Numbered from the stretch's first letter, positions 1 through 11,191 are shown. The stretch: 64,000 bases of DNA from Uliginosibacterium paludis (GCF_039631355.1 NZ_JBDIVF010000001.1:930001-994000); one strand, 5' to 3'. The notes: generated by a model from the letters alone, not told the origin. A program made the numbers and translations.

Positions 1-2247
<2,247 letters not shown>

Positions 2248-2268
2248 GGCCAGCCGGCGCAAGGCTGC

Positions 2269-2303
2269 GGAGCCCGCCCTGACCGAAAGGAAAGGCGGGC
2301 TCC
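2269..2303 (+). terminator. Hairpin terminator after ppc
   Basis: A perfect 10-bp stem GGAGCCCGCC/GGCGGGCTCC with a 15-base A/G-rich loop starts 21 bases after the ppc stop. It is followed by a mixed T-rich stretch (gtcgctttct) rather than a pure T tract. Position and stem strength fit termination of ppc. Confidence 0.7.
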
Positions 2304-2457
2304 GTCGCTTTCTGCCTATGGCCAAAGTAATATGTAAAAACTTGTCGGCGAAATGCCGCACCCGGTCTCCGGACTCCTCACGCCCGTCTCCGTTCGCTTG
2401 CTATTTGATGCCGTCCGGGCAAGGATTCCGACCGGACAAACCCGGCCGGAGCGCTTG

Positions 2458-3603
2458 ATGGACCACGCCCAACACTCACTGATCGAAACCCTGTCGCTTG
2501 GCGACAACCCCAGCTTCCCCAGCTCAGGCACCCTCATCGAGCAGATTCTCAGCCTGCTCAATTCGGACATCGTTTTTTCCGACATCATCATTCACCAGAA
2601 CAGCCCGGTGATGCTGCGCCAGCCCAAGCGCCTGGTGGCCGTCTCCGACGTGCCGGTCACCGGCCAGGAACTGGAAGAATTCTTCGAAGTGATCGAGCCT
2701 GCCTGGGAAGACCGCATCCAGGAACGCGCCTTTGACCGCGCCAAGGATCTCTACAGCGCCCGCCTGCGCGTGAACTGCTTCACCTTCCATGGCCGCAAGC
2801 GCCTGGGCTGCGTCATCCGCCGTTTCCCGGCAGAGCCGCTGTCGCTCGCCACGCTGGGCCTGCGCCCCAACGCCCAGGCCTTCGCCCGCCTCACCAGCGG
2901 CCTCGTCCTGCTGGTCGGCGACACCTGCCAGGGCAAGTCGACCACCATCTCCTCGATCCTGGACGACATCAACAAACGCCGCTCGGGCCACATCATCACC
3001 ATCGAGGATCCGGTCGAAACCCTGATTCCGCAACGCAAGAGCATCATCACCCAGCGCGAGGTCGGCACCGATGGCGACGTGGCGAGCTACTACCTCGGCG
3101 CACTCGACGCGCTGCGCGAACGGCCGGACGTGATCCTGATCGGCGAGATCCGTGACGCCGAGACTGCCCGCGAAGCGCTGGCGCTCTCGGAAGCCGGCCC
3201 GCTGGTGTTCGCCACCCTGCACGCCCGCTCCACCGAGCTGGGCCTGCAGAAGATGCTGCGCCTGCTCGGCAACTCCGACACCCAGGCCCAAACGCTCGCC
3301 AGCAGCCTGCGCGGCGTGCTCTGCCAGGCCCTGCTGCCAGCCGTGGACGGCGACAGCTACCTGCTGGCAACCGAATGCCTCACGGTCAATGCCGAAGTCG
3401 CGCACCTCATCGAAACCAGCAATTTCTCGGGCATCCGCACACTGCTGGATGTGATGACGCTCGACAGCAGCTCGGGCTCGCACAGCATGAACGACGACCT
3501 GATGCGCCTCATCCGCGCGGGTGCTGTCGGTCTGGAAGACGCCCGCCGCGCCAGCACCGATCCGCTGAAGTTCGCCGCCATGATCGCCAGCCTCAAGCGC
3601 TGA
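2458..3603 (+). CDS. PilT/PilU-family twitching-motility type ATPase
   Basis: Hexameric AAA+-like ATPase of the type IV pilus retraction family (381 aa), cytoplasmic. Visible are an unusual but valid Walker A (GDTCQGKS, residues 154-161), an Asp-box segment (TIEDPVE near 181), Walker B VILIGEIRD (225-233) with the catalytic Glu, and the His box FATLHA (about 251-256). The frame is open upstream to 2353, but I chose the ATG at 2458 because the family homology begins right after it. No other pil gene is nearby, so it could be PilT, PilU or a paralog with another job. Spacing to rsmB is 49 bases. Family is certain, subfamily open. Confidence 0.88.
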   Translation: MDHAQHSLIETLSLGDNPSFPSSGTLIEQILSLLNSDIVFSDIIIHQNSPVMLRQPKRLVAVSDVPVTGQELEEFFEVIEPAWEDRIQERAFDRAKDLYSARLRVNCFTFHGRKRLGCVIRRFPAEPLSLATLGLRPNAQAFARLTSGLVLLVGDTCQGKSTTISSILDDINKRRSGHIITIEDPVETLIPQRKSIITQREVGTDGDVASYYLGALDALRERPDVILIGEIRDAETAREALALSEAGPLVFATLHARSTELGLQKMLRLLGNSDTQAQTLASSLRGVLCQALLPAVDGDSYLLATECLTVNAEVAHLIETSNFSGIRTLLDVMTLDSSSGSHSMNDDLMRLIRAGAVGLEDARRASTDPLKFAAMIASLKR

Positions 3604-3652
3604 GCACCGTTCAGCCCGGGGCGGCGGCGCCGCCAGGCCTTACAATGCGGGG

Positions 3653-5029
3653 ATGAAACCCCAAGCACCGAACCGTCGCCCGCCCAGAGCGGGCGACGCC
3701 TCGCGCCCGCGAGTCCCTCACCGCAGCCCCACGCTGCCTCCCCTGCCTGCCGGAAGCCTCGGCGAAGCCCTGCTCGTCGCCAGCGACGGTCTGGCAGCCG
3801 TCCTCAAGGGCTATGCGCTCAATGATGGCCTGCTGGGGCTCTGGAAAACCTGGCCGGATCTGACTCCCGCCACCCGAGGCGCCGTTCAGGATCTGCTCTA
3901 TGGCACGCTGCGCGACTACGGCCGCGGCCAGCACATCCTGGCAGGGCTGCTCAGCAAACCGCTGGAAGAACTCCGCATTGAAGCCCTGCTGCTGATCGCC
4001 CTGCACCGCCTGGAAGCCCGCCCGGAAACCGCGCACACGGTTGTCGACCAGGCGGTGGAGGCGGCTGCGCGCCTCGCCGAAGGACGCCTCAAGGCGCTCG
4101 TCAACGGCGTGCTGCGCAACGCCCTGCGCCAGTGGGACGCACTGATGCGCGATGCCGCAAACGCGCCGGTAGCCCGCTGGCGGCATCCGCAGTGGTGGAT
4201 CAGTGCGCTGCGCCGGCACTACCCGGACACCTGGGAGTCGGTGCTCGAAGGCAACAACATGCATCCGCCGATGAGCCTGCGCATCAATCCGCGACGCAGC
4301 GACGCCGAAGCGTACCGCCACGCCCTCCATGACGAAGGCATGGCCTTCACCGAACTCGGCCCGCTGGCGCTCCAGCTGACCCAGCCCCGCCCGGTTGCCA
4401 GCCTGCCCGGCTTCGCCGCCGGCGAGGTGTCCGTACAAGACTGGGGCGCACAGCAGGCGGCCGCCCTGCTGGACCTTCATGACGGCCAGCGCGTGCTCGA
4501 TGCCTGCGCCGCCCCCGGCGGCAAGACCGCCCACCTGCTGGAGTCCGCAGATCTCGAGTTGCTGGCACTCGAACTCGAGCCACAGCGAACACAGCGAATC
4601 CGCGACACCCTCGAAAGACTGGGCCTCGCGGCCGAAATCCGCACGGCAGATTGCCGCGCGATCGGCAGCTGGTGGGACGGCAAAGCCTTCGACCGGATTC
4701 TGGCCGACGTTCCCTGTTCAGCCACTGGTGTGGCCCGTCGCCATCCGGACATCAAATGGCTGCGCCGGGAAGAGGACATTGCGGCTTTCGCAACGGTTCA
4801 GGCCGAAATTCTGGAGGCGCTGTGGCAAGTTCTGGCGCCTGGCGGAAAAATGCTTTATCTGACTTGTTCGGTCTTCCCGGAAGAGAACGGACGTCAGCTC
4901 GCGCGCTTTGCAGCCCGCCACAAGGATTGTCGTCGCACCCGTTTCCCGGACGGCTCCCTCGAAAAACAATGGCTGCCAAGCGCGCTACATGATGGCTTCT
5001 ACTTTGCCTTGCTGGAGAAAACACCCTGA
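3653..5029 (+). CDS. rsmB: 16S rRNA (cytosine-967-C5)-methyltransferase
   Basis: SAM-dependent methyltransferase that makes m5C967 in 16S rRNA (458 aa). The N-terminal part (about 40-165) is the NusB-like RNA-binding domain. The C-terminal Rossmann domain starts with VLDACAAPGGKT (281-292), has the motif IV cysteine in DVPCSATG (C355), and the motif VI catalytic cysteine in LTCSVFPEEN (C405). Both cysteines needed by RNA m5C methyltransferases are present. It is about 30 residues longer than the E. coli enzyme, because of a basic Pro/Arg-rich N-terminus. It overlaps the next gene and is followed by DUF4390-ntrY-ntrX, an order common in betaproteobacteria. Confidence 0.95.
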   Translation: MKPQAPNRRPPRAGDASRPRVPHRSPTLPPLPAGSLGEALLVASDGLAAVLKGYALNDGLLGLWKTWPDLTPATRGAVQDLLYGTLRDYGRGQHILAGLLSKPLEELRIEALLLIALHRLEARPETAHTVVDQAVEAAARLAEGRLKALVNGVLRNALRQWDALMRDAANAPVARWRHPQWWISALRRHYPDTWESVLEGNNMHPPMSLRINPRRSDAEAYRHALHDEGMAFTELGPLALQLTQPRPVASLPGFAAGEVSVQDWGAQQAAALLDLHDGQRVLDACAAPGGKTAHLLESADLELLALELEPQRTQRIRDTLERLGLAAEIRTADCRAIGSWWDGKAFDRILADVPCSATGVARRHPDIKWLRREEDIAAFATVQAEILEALWQVLAPGGKMLYLTCSVFPEENGRQLARFAARHKDCRRTRFPDGSLEKQWLPSALHDGFYFALLEKTP

Positions 5030-5636
5030 GGGTCTGCGCGCGCGCCGACTCGGTGTTGTTTTCCGGGCCTGGCTGTACAGCCTTTTCGCCGGACTCGTCC
5101 TGATGCTGCTTGCCCCGGCCGCCATGGCCAGCGGCAAGGGGCTCGAGTTCCGCTCGCACGAAATCGTGCCGATCGATCTGCTCTACGTGGTCAATGCCTC
5201 GGTCGACATGCCACCGAATGCACGACTGGAGGAAATCCTCGAGAGTGGCGTCTCGATCCCCTTCAAGGCGGAGTTCGTCCTCACCCGCTCGCGCTGGTGG
5301 TGGCTGGATGAAACCGTGGAACAACGGAACATCGATTTCCGCCTGTTCTATCACGCGCTGACCCGGCAGTACCGGCTCTCCATCGGCAGCATCCATCGCA
5401 GCTTCCGTACCTATGACGAGGCGCTGCGGGCCATGCTTTCAATCCGCAACTGGGCCGTGGCGGACCGCAGCCGGCTGGCTGACGGCGAAACCTACACCGC
5501 CGCCCTGCGCTTCAGGCTGGACATGTCCCAGCTCCCCAAGCCTTTCCAGGTCGTGATCTTCGGCAACCGGGATCTCGACCTCACGACAGGCTGGGTACAA
5601 TGGAATTTTGTCGCTTCCGCCACTGACGCTCGATGA
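4989..5636 (+). CDS. DUF4390-family exported protein
   Basis: Conserved protein of unknown function that regularly sits between rsmB and ntrY in betaproteobacteria (215 aa from the chosen start). A hydrophobic segment (AWLYSLFAGLVLMLLAPAAMA) acts as signal peptide or membrane anchor. The rest looks like a periplasmic beta-rich domain with conserved RSRWWWLDE and a C-terminal GWVQWNF motif. The start is uncertain: the frame is open back to 4908, tandem ATGs occur at 4989 and 4992, and all overlap the end of rsmB. The stop overlaps the ntrY start (ATGA), so the two are probably translationally coupled. A role in sensing with NtrY is inference from position only. Confidence 0.8.
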   Translation: MMASTLPCWRKHPEGLRARRLGVVFRAWLYSLFAGLVLMLLAPAAMASGKGLEFRSHEIVPIDLLYVVNASVDMPPNARLEEILESGVSIPFKAEFVLTRSRWWWLDETVEQRNIDFRLFYHALTRQYRLSIGSIHRSFRTYDEALRAMLSIRNWAVADRSRLADGETYTAALRFRLDMSQLPKPFQVVIFGNRDLDLTTGWVQWNFVASATDAR

Positions 5637-7771
5637 AACGCCTGCTGGTCGTCATCCTGTCGCTGGGCACGATCCTGTTGTTCCTGCTGGCCTCGGCCAG
5701 CGCGAACTCCTCGCTATTCGCGCACAACTACCCGCTGCTGCTGGGCCTGAACATCACGCTGGGCATTGCACTGGCCGGCCTGGTCGGGCTGCAGTTGCGC
5801 ACGCTCTGGCGCGAATACCGCCAGCGGCAGTTCGGCTCCCGACTCAAACTCAAGCTGATTGGCATGTTCCTGCTGCTGGCCATCGGGCCGGGCACGCTGA
5901 TCTATGTGATTTCGGTGCAGTTCGCCGTCCGCTCCATCGAGTCCTGGTACAACGTCCGGGTCGATTCGGCGCTGGAATCCGGCCTCACGCTGGGTCGCAG
6001 CGCCCTCGATGCGCTGGTCGACCAGCTCGGCGAGCGGAGCCGGGGCATCGCTCTGGAGCTCGGTGACAGCGTCACGCCGCCCAGCCTGCCGGCGTTGATC
6101 CGCATCCGCGAGCGACTCGGCGCAGACGAAATCACCCTGCTCTCCACCAGCGGCCGCATCGTGACCTCCACCGGCGAAGCCCCGAGCGGCCTCGCGCCCG
6201 ATATCCTGCCCTCCGCCCAGCTGCGGCAGGCCCGGCAGGGGCGCGGATACCGCGCGGTGGAAGGCGAAGGCGAGAAGCTGGTCATGCGGGTCGTGATTCC
6301 GGTGCCGGCGCGCTACTTCCAGGCCGATCCGCTCTTGCTGCAGGTGCGTGCGGCCGTCCCCGCCACGCTGGCGCAGAGCGCCGAAGAAATCCAGGACCTG
6401 CACCGCACCTACCAGGAGCTGCTGCTCTCCCGCCAGGGGCTCAAGAGCATTTATCTGGTCACGCTGACACTGGCCCTGCTGCTGGGCATGTCTGCCGCCA
6501 TGGCGGTGGCCTTCTTCTTCGCCCGCTCGCTCTCCGCGCCGCTGCTGATCCTCGCGGAAGGGACCCAGGCGGTGGCTGCCGGTGATCTCTCCCCCAGACA
6601 GGCGCTGCCGGCCCGTGACGAGCTGGGCGTGCTGACACAGTCCTTCAACCGCATGACGCGCCAGCTCCAGGACGCACGTGCCCAGGCCGACCGCAGCCGG
6701 GCGGCCGTAGACGCCGCACGGGCCTATCTGGAGAGCGTGCTCAACAACCTGTCCGCCGGCGTGCTGGCCTTCTCAAATACCGGCGAACTGCGTGCGGCCA
6801 ACCGCGGCGCCACCACCATCCTGCGTGACGATCTGGTCGACTTCGCTTCGCAGCCCCTGGACCAGTGGGAAGGACACCTGCAGTTCCGCGACGCGGTCCT
6901 GGGCGGCTTTTCGGAGCATGAGTCCGACTGGCACTCCCAACTCGAGATCGACCATGGCGAGGGCAACATGCAGACCCTGCTGCTGCACGGCTCGCGCCTG
7001 CCAGAGGCCACGGACGGTGGCTTCGTGGTGGTGTTCGACGACATCTCCGAACTGATCTCCGCTCAGCGCAACGCGGCCTGGGCCGAAGTCGCCAGACGCC
7101 TCGCCCATGAAATCAAGAATCCGCTCACGCCGATCCAGCTCTCGGCCGAGCGCCTGCAGCACAAGCTGAATGACAAGCTGGGCGACACGGATCGCGCCAT
7201 GCTGACGCGCGCGACCGAAACGATCGTCAACCAGGTCGAGGCGATGAAGAAGCTCGTCAATGGCTTCCGGGATTACGCGCGTCTGCCCTCGCCGCAGCTG
7301 GCGTCCCTCGACCTCAATGCCCTGCTGCGCGAAATCCTTGTCCTGTATGAAGCAGCACCGGTGCCGATCCATCACCGGCTGGAGGCCGGACTCCCGCTCG
7401 TGATGGGGGATGCCAGTCAGCTCAGGCAGGTGATTCACAATCTGCTACAGAACGCGCAAGACGCCGTTTCCGAGGTTTCAGAGCCCCGTGTTGAGCTGAG
7501 TACGCGCACCGATGGCAAGCGCGTGGAACTTGTCGTGCGAGACAGCGGACCGGGCTTCCCGCCTGCGATTCTGGCCAGAGCGATGGAGCCTTATGTGACG
7601 ACCAAGCCGCGAGGCTCGGGACTGGGTCTTGCCATCGTGCGCAAGATCATCGAGGAACACCGCGGCGAAATCTTTATTGCCAATCATCAGGACGGCGGTG
7701 CCGAAATTCGGGTACGGTTGCGGCTCACTGAAACCGCTCCACAAGGAGCGGTTGAGCCGCTGATTAATTGA
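5633..7771 (+). CDS. ntrY: NtrY-like membrane sensor histidine kinase
   Basis: Sensor kinase of the NtrY/NtrX system (712 aa), inner membrane. Order: three hydrophobic segments (about 5-25, 35-55, 72-98), a periplasmic sensor region, a fourth membrane segment (about 272-298), HAMP (298-350), PAS (about 365-475), HisKA with the phospho-acceptor H492 in AHEIKNPLTP, then HATPase_c with N603 (HNLLQNAQDA), DSGPGFP at 637 and GSGLGLA at 661. All catalytic boxes are intact. Coupled to the DUF4390 gene by ATGA, with 25 bases to ntrX. In relatives this system controls nitrogen and redox/respiratory genes; the signal here is unknown. Confidence 0.93.
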   Translation: MKRLLVVILSLGTILLFLLASASANSSLFAHNYPLLLGLNITLGIALAGLVGLQLRTLWREYRQRQFGSRLKLKLIGMFLLLAIGPGTLIYVISVQFAVRSIESWYNVRVDSALESGLTLGRSALDALVDQLGERSRGIALELGDSVTPPSLPALIRIRERLGADEITLLSTSGRIVTSTGEAPSGLAPDILPSAQLRQARQGRGYRAVEGEGEKLVMRVVIPVPARYFQADPLLLQVRAAVPATLAQSAEEIQDLHRTYQELLLSRQGLKSIYLVTLTLALLLGMSAAMAVAFFFARSLSAPLLILAEGTQAVAAGDLSPRQALPARDELGVLTQSFNRMTRQLQDARAQADRSRAAVDAARAYLESVLNNLSAGVLAFSNTGELRAANRGATTILRDDLVDFASQPLDQWEGHLQFRDAVLGGFSEHESDWHSQLEIDHGEGNMQTLLLHGSRLPEATDGGFVVVFDDISELISAQRNAAWAEVARRLAHEIKNPLTPIQLSAERLQHKLNDKLGDTDRAMLTRATETIVNQVEAMKKLVNGFRDYARLPSPQLASLDLNALLREILVLYEAAPVPIHHRLEAGLPLVMGDASQLRQVIHNLLQNAQDAVSEVSEPRVELSTRTDGKRVELVVRDSGPGFPPAILARAMEPYVTTKPRGSGLGLAIVRKIIEEHRGEIFIANHQDGGAEIRVRLRLTETAPQGAVEPLIN

Positions 7772-7796
7772 TGGTGCTCTGGTAGTCTTTCCGCAT

Positions 7797-9035
7797 ATGG
7801 CCAAGATTCTTGTTGTTGACGACGAAATCGGGATCCGCGAACTCCTGCGGGAAATCCTCTGCGACGAAGGTTACGACGTGCTGCTGGCAGAAAATGCCGC
7901 CTCGGCCCGCAAGGTCCGCCAGGCGACTCGGCCGGACCTCGTCCTGCTCGACATCTGGATGCCCGACACTGACGGGGTGACCCTGCTCAAGGAGTGGGCC
8001 GCATCGGGCCTGCTTTCGATGCCGGTCATCATGATGTCGGGCCACGGCACCATCGATACCGCGATTGAAGCCATACGCTTCGGCGCGCTCGACTTCCTCG
8101 AGAAACCCATCGCGCTGCAGAAGCTGCTCGCTGCGGTCAAGCGCGGGCTGCAACGCCAGCCGAGCAAGACGCAGTCGCACCTCACGCTGGGCGCCTTCCA
8201 GCGCTCCGCCCCCTTGCGCGACCTGCGCCGACGCCTCGACCAGCTCAACCAGAAGAGCCGGCAGATCCTGCTGCGTGTCGGCGCGGGCTCGCTGGCCGAA
8301 CTCTGTGGCCGCTCGCTGCAGGCGGCAGGCTCGCCCTGGCTTGATCTGGGCAACCTCACCCAGCCGATCGAAGTCCAGATGCTGGAGTCCGCTCGCGGCG
8401 GTCAGCTGTTCGTTGAAGACCTGAGTCAGATTTCCCGCGCACAGCAGAAGAACCTGTCCTTCGTCGTCGACCGGCTGGAAAAATACGACCTCCATCTGCT
8501 GGTCGCCTGCTCCGTCAGCGCCGAAGCACTGATCGGCGAAGGATGGGATCCGCTGCTGGTTCGCCGCCTGTTCGAAATCTCGCTGGTGCCGCCTTCGCTG
8601 CTGGAGCTCAAGGATGAACTGCCGGAAATGGTCACCCAACTGCTCCAGCACATGACGGAAACCGGCGAAGTCCCGCCCCGCACACTCTCGACCAGCGCGC
8701 TCAATGCGCTGCGCAACACGCCCTGGGGCGGCGGCTTCCCGGAGCTCAAGTCGGCCGTCCGCTCGCTGGCGCTGGGCTCGCTCGACAACGAGATCAACGC
8801 TGACGAGGTCGTCCGCTTCGTCTCCCGCGCTTCGAACGCCGCACTCGCGCTACCGCTCGATCTGCCGCTGCGCGAAGCCCGGGAAACCTTCGAGCGGATC
8901 TACTTCGAGCACCACCTGCAGCTCGAAGACGGCAACATCACGCGCCTGGCCGAAAAGACCGGACTCGAGCGCACGCACCTGTACCGCAAGCTCAAACAGC
9001 TCGGCATCCAGGTCGGGCGCCGCAACGAGGCCTGA
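7797..9035 (+). CDS. ntrX: NtrX-like response regulator with degenerate sigma54-activator domain
   Basis: Response regulator partner of NtrY (412 aa). The receiver domain is intact: D8/D9, phospho-acceptor D52 (LDIWMPDTDG), S81 and K103 (EKP). The middle domain aligns in position with the AAA+ sigma54-interacting module but has no Walker A GxxxxGK and no GAFTGA loop. The C-terminus is a Fis-type helix-turn-helix (about 375-412, LERTHLYRKLKQLGI). It is shorter than usual NtrX (about 450). It should bind DNA but probably cannot remodel sigma54 polymerase. A 10-bp hairpin follows 16 bases after the stop. Confidence 0.92.
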   Translation: MAKILVVDDEIGIRELLREILCDEGYDVLLAENAASARKVRQATRPDLVLLDIWMPDTDGVTLLKEWAASGLLSMPVIMMSGHGTIDTAIEAIRFGALDFLEKPIALQKLLAAVKRGLQRQPSKTQSHLTLGAFQRSAPLRDLRRRLDQLNQKSRQILLRVGAGSLAELCGRSLQAAGSPWLDLGNLTQPIEVQMLESARGGQLFVEDLSQISRAQQKNLSFVVDRLEKYDLHLLVACSVSAEALIGEGWDPLLVRRLFEISLVPPSLLELKDELPEMVTQLLQHMTETGEVPPRTLSTSALNALRNTPWGGGFPELKSAVRSLALGSLDNEINADEVVRFVSRASNAALALPLDLPLREARETFERIYFEHHLQLEDGNITRLAEKTGLERTHLYRKLKQLGIQVGRRNEA

Positions 9036-9051
9036 TCGGCCAAACCGACGA

Positions 9052-9080
9052 GACGCCGGCGCAATCAGCCCGCCGGCGTC
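9052..9080 (+). terminator. Hairpin after ntrX
   Basis: Perfect 10-bp stem GACGCCGGCG/CGCCGGCGTC with a 9-base loop, directly after ntrX and before the ttcA promoter region. There is no T tract, so termination may be Rho-assisted. The same GCCGGC core recurs in the hairpins at 43208 and 44225. Confidence 0.6.
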
Positions 9081-9154
9081 GCCTCCCGGCGGCTCATGGC
9101 GCATGATCGACGGACCAGAAGACGTCTTTTAACGATTCCGGGTACCGGGCTGGA

Positions 9155-9160
9155 TATAAT
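9155..9160 (+). promoter_or_regulatory. Candidate -10 box for ttcA
   Basis: A perfect TATAAT lies 33 bases before the ttcA start in otherwise GC-rich DNA. No good -35 hexamer is found at 16-18 bases spacing, so this is a -10-only call. Confidence 0.5.
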
Positions 9161-9193
9161 CGGCTACCGCAATACTGTCAGCATCAAGCAGCC

Positions 9194-10165
9194 GTGAACA
9201 CCCTCAGCACGATCGCCGTCGAAGACCTCTCCAACACTGTCCTGCGCCTCAGGAAACGCCTGACGCGCTCCATCGGTCAGGCCATCGCCGACTTCAACAT
9301 GATCGAAGACGGGGATGTCGTCATGGTCTGCTGCTCCGGCGGCAAGGATTCCTACGCGCTGCTCACGCTCCTGCAGGCAATGCGCGAACGGGCACCGGTC
9401 AACTTCCGCCTGATCGCCATGAACCTTGATCAGCGGCAGCCCGGCTTTCCCGCTGACGTACTGCCACGGTATTTCGAGTCGATCGGCGTGGAGTACCGGA
9501 TCGTCACCGAAGACACCTACTCCATCGTCAAGGAAAAGATTCCCGAGGGCAAAACCACCTGCTCGCTGTGCTCGCGGCTGCGGCGCGGCATCATTTACCG
9601 CACGGCGGCAGATCTTGGCGCCACGAAAATCGCGCTGGGTCACCACCGGGAAGACCTCATCGAGACCCTGTTCCTGAACATGTTCTTCGGCGGCAAGATC
9701 AAGGCCATGCCGCCCAAGCTTCTCTCCGACGATGGCAAGCACATGGTGATCCGTCCGCTGGCCTACTGCGCCGAAAAGGACGTTGCAAAATACGCACGCG
9801 CCATGGATTTCCCGATCATTCCGTGCAACCTCTGCGGCTCCCAGGAGAACGCCCAGCGCAAGATCATCAAGCAGATGCTGGCCGACTGGGAAACCCGCTT
9901 CCCGGGCCGTGTCGAATCGATCGCTACCTCGCTGCAGAACGTCGTCCCGAGTCACCTTGCCGATAACGAGCTCTTCGATTTCAGGCGGCTCGCGCGTGGC
10001 ACGCTGCTTGCTCAGGGAGACATCGCCTTCGATTCACCGAGTCTGGGCACACCGGCAGGTAACGCCGTGGATGGCGTGCCTGTGTTGTGGAACAAGCCGG
10101 GCGGCGACCCGCGCAATCAAAACTCTTGGGGACACACGATTCATGACGGATCAACTGAAGTCTGA
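9194..10165 (+). CDS. ttcA: tRNA 2-thiocytidine(32) synthetase TtcA
   Basis: Iron-sulfur, ATP-dependent thiolase that converts cytidine 32 of certain tRNAs to 2-thiocytidine (323 aa). The PP-loop SGGKDS is at 48-53. Paired cysteines C123/C126 (TTCSLC) and C211/C214 (PCNLC) supply the 4Fe-4S ligands and sulfur-transfer site. Start is GTG at 9194, which fits the family N-terminus. The 3' end overlaps the next gene by 23 bases in another frame, implying translational coupling. Confidence 0.95.
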   Translation: MNTLSTIAVEDLSNTVLRLRKRLTRSIGQAIADFNMIEDGDVVMVCCSGGKDSYALLTLLQAMRERAPVNFRLIAMNLDQRQPGFPADVLPRYFESIGVEYRIVTEDTYSIVKEKIPEGKTTCSLCSRLRRGIIYRTAADLGATKIALGHHREDLIETLFLNMFFGGKIKAMPPKLLSDDGKHMVIRPLAYCAEKDVAKYARAMDFPIIPCNLCGSQENAQRKIIKQMLADWETRFPGRVESIATSLQNVVPSHLADNELFDFRRLARGTLLAQGDIAFDSPSLGTPAGNAVDGVPVLWNKPGGDPRNQNSWGHTIHDGSTEV

Positions 10166-11081
10166 CGCCTGCATCCTGATTGCCGAGATCACGGGTGACG
10201 CCCCGCTGCTCGGCAAGCTTGGCGCCATGGAAACGCAGCGCGCGGTGGAGCGCAGCCGCAACCGTGCGGAGCGCGCCATCGGCGCCTGTGATGGCCTCAT
10301 GCTGGAAGCCCAGGGGCGAGCGCTCGCAGCGCTTTTTGCACGCAGCGAGAACGCCGCCCACGCGGCTTTCGACCTGCGGGACCGCGTCAAGCAACTGCCT
10401 CCCGTTTCCGGCGTCATGCTGTCGGTGCGTGCCTCGATTCATTTCGGCCGCCTGGACAGCAGTCAGCAGCCCGTCGAAACCGCCATGAGCCAGGCACGTC
10501 AGCTGGTCAGCGCCGCTGCCGCAGGGCAGATCCTGATCAGCCGGGAGGCCGCTGACGCGCTGCCCGCCAGCATTCGCGCCCATCTGGAAGGCTGCGACCT
10601 GGAGGCGGCCCCGGGAGCCTTCGTATTCCGTGGCAACACCCTGCCGCAAACGGGCAAGCAGTTGTCCGAGGGAGAAGACGCGGCAAGTGTCGGAAGCGAC
10701 GCTGGCCAATCGCCCGAGCTACCGCCTCCCGCCAACCAGCCTGCTGCCGCGCGCAGCAGCATGATGCTGCGGCATAACAAGAACATGCTGTCCGTCTCCG
10801 ACAGCCGCCCCGTCATTCTCGCGGGCCGCGAGGAAGGCAATGATCTCGTCATCGCCGACCGCAGGGCGTCGCGCCACCACGCCCGTATCGAGTGGCGTCA
10901 GGGTCGCTATGTCCTGATCGACACGAGCACCAACGGCACGTTCATGACAGACGAAACCGGCAACGAAATCGCCCTCCGGCGGGCTGAGACAGAACTCCCG
11001 ACGCGGGGCCGCATCGGTTTCGGCTATTCGCCGACCGAAGTCGGCGCCGAAGTGATCTTCTTCGACATCGGCCAGCGCTGA
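10143..11081 (+). CDS. Cyclase-like (degenerate) plus FHA-domain protein
   Basis: Two-domain cytoplasmic protein (312 aa). Residues about 7-165 resemble a class III adenylate/guanylate cyclase homology domain, but the first metal-binding Asp position reads LIAEITGD, so catalysis is doubtful. A low-complexity linker (about 172-205) joins an FHA phosphothreonine-binding domain at about 220-300, with the typical GREEGNDLVI, RRASRHHARI and TSTNGTF motifs. The start is ATG at 10143, inside the end of ttcA; the frame is open further upstream but that part is a shadow of ttcA. Probably a signalling adaptor that reads a phosphoprotein; no partner kinase is visible in the window. Confidence 0.8.
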   Translation: MTDQLKSDACILIAEITGDAPLLGKLGAMETQRAVERSRNRAERAIGACDGLMLEAQGRALAALFARSENAAHAAFDLRDRVKQLPPVSGVMLSVRASIHFGRLDSSQQPVETAMSQARQLVSAAAAGQILISREAADALPASIRAHLEGCDLEAAPGAFVFRGNTLPQTGKQLSEGEDAASVGSDAGQSPELPPPANQPAAARSSMMLRHNKNMLSVSDSRPVILAGREEGNDLVIADRRASRHHARIEWRQGRYVLIDTSTNGTFMTDETGNEIALRRAETELPTRGRIGFGYSPTEVGAEVIFFDIGQR

Positions 11082-11101
11082 CGCGCGCTTCTGGCGCGAC
11101 A

Positions 11102-11127
11102 GACCCGGCATGCAGCGCAGCCGGGTC
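11102..11127. terminator. Hairpin between convergent genes (FHA side)
   Basis: 8-bp perfect stem GACCCGGC/GCCGGGTC, 10-base loop, 20 bases after the FHA-protein stop and before the convergent hprK end. No T tract. Confidence 0.5.
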
Positions 11128-11167
11128 ATCCGCCAGCTCTTGAGTTGATTGCAGCGCACACGAGTCC

Positions 11168-11189
11168 GCGGTCTCTACACCGAGACCGC
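11168..11189. terminator. Hairpin at 3' end of hprK
   Basis: 8-bp perfect stem GCGGTCTC/GAGACCGC with a 6-base loop, immediately downstream of the hprK stop on the minus strand. Likely transcript end or mRNA 3' protection; no T tract. Confidence 0.5.
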
Positions 11190-11191
11190 AT

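Noticed and set aside
9155..9160. Sigma54-type -24/-12 promoter near ttcA or hprK because rpoN is present
   Set aside because: No GG-N10-GC element with the right spacing was convincing in the gaps inspected.
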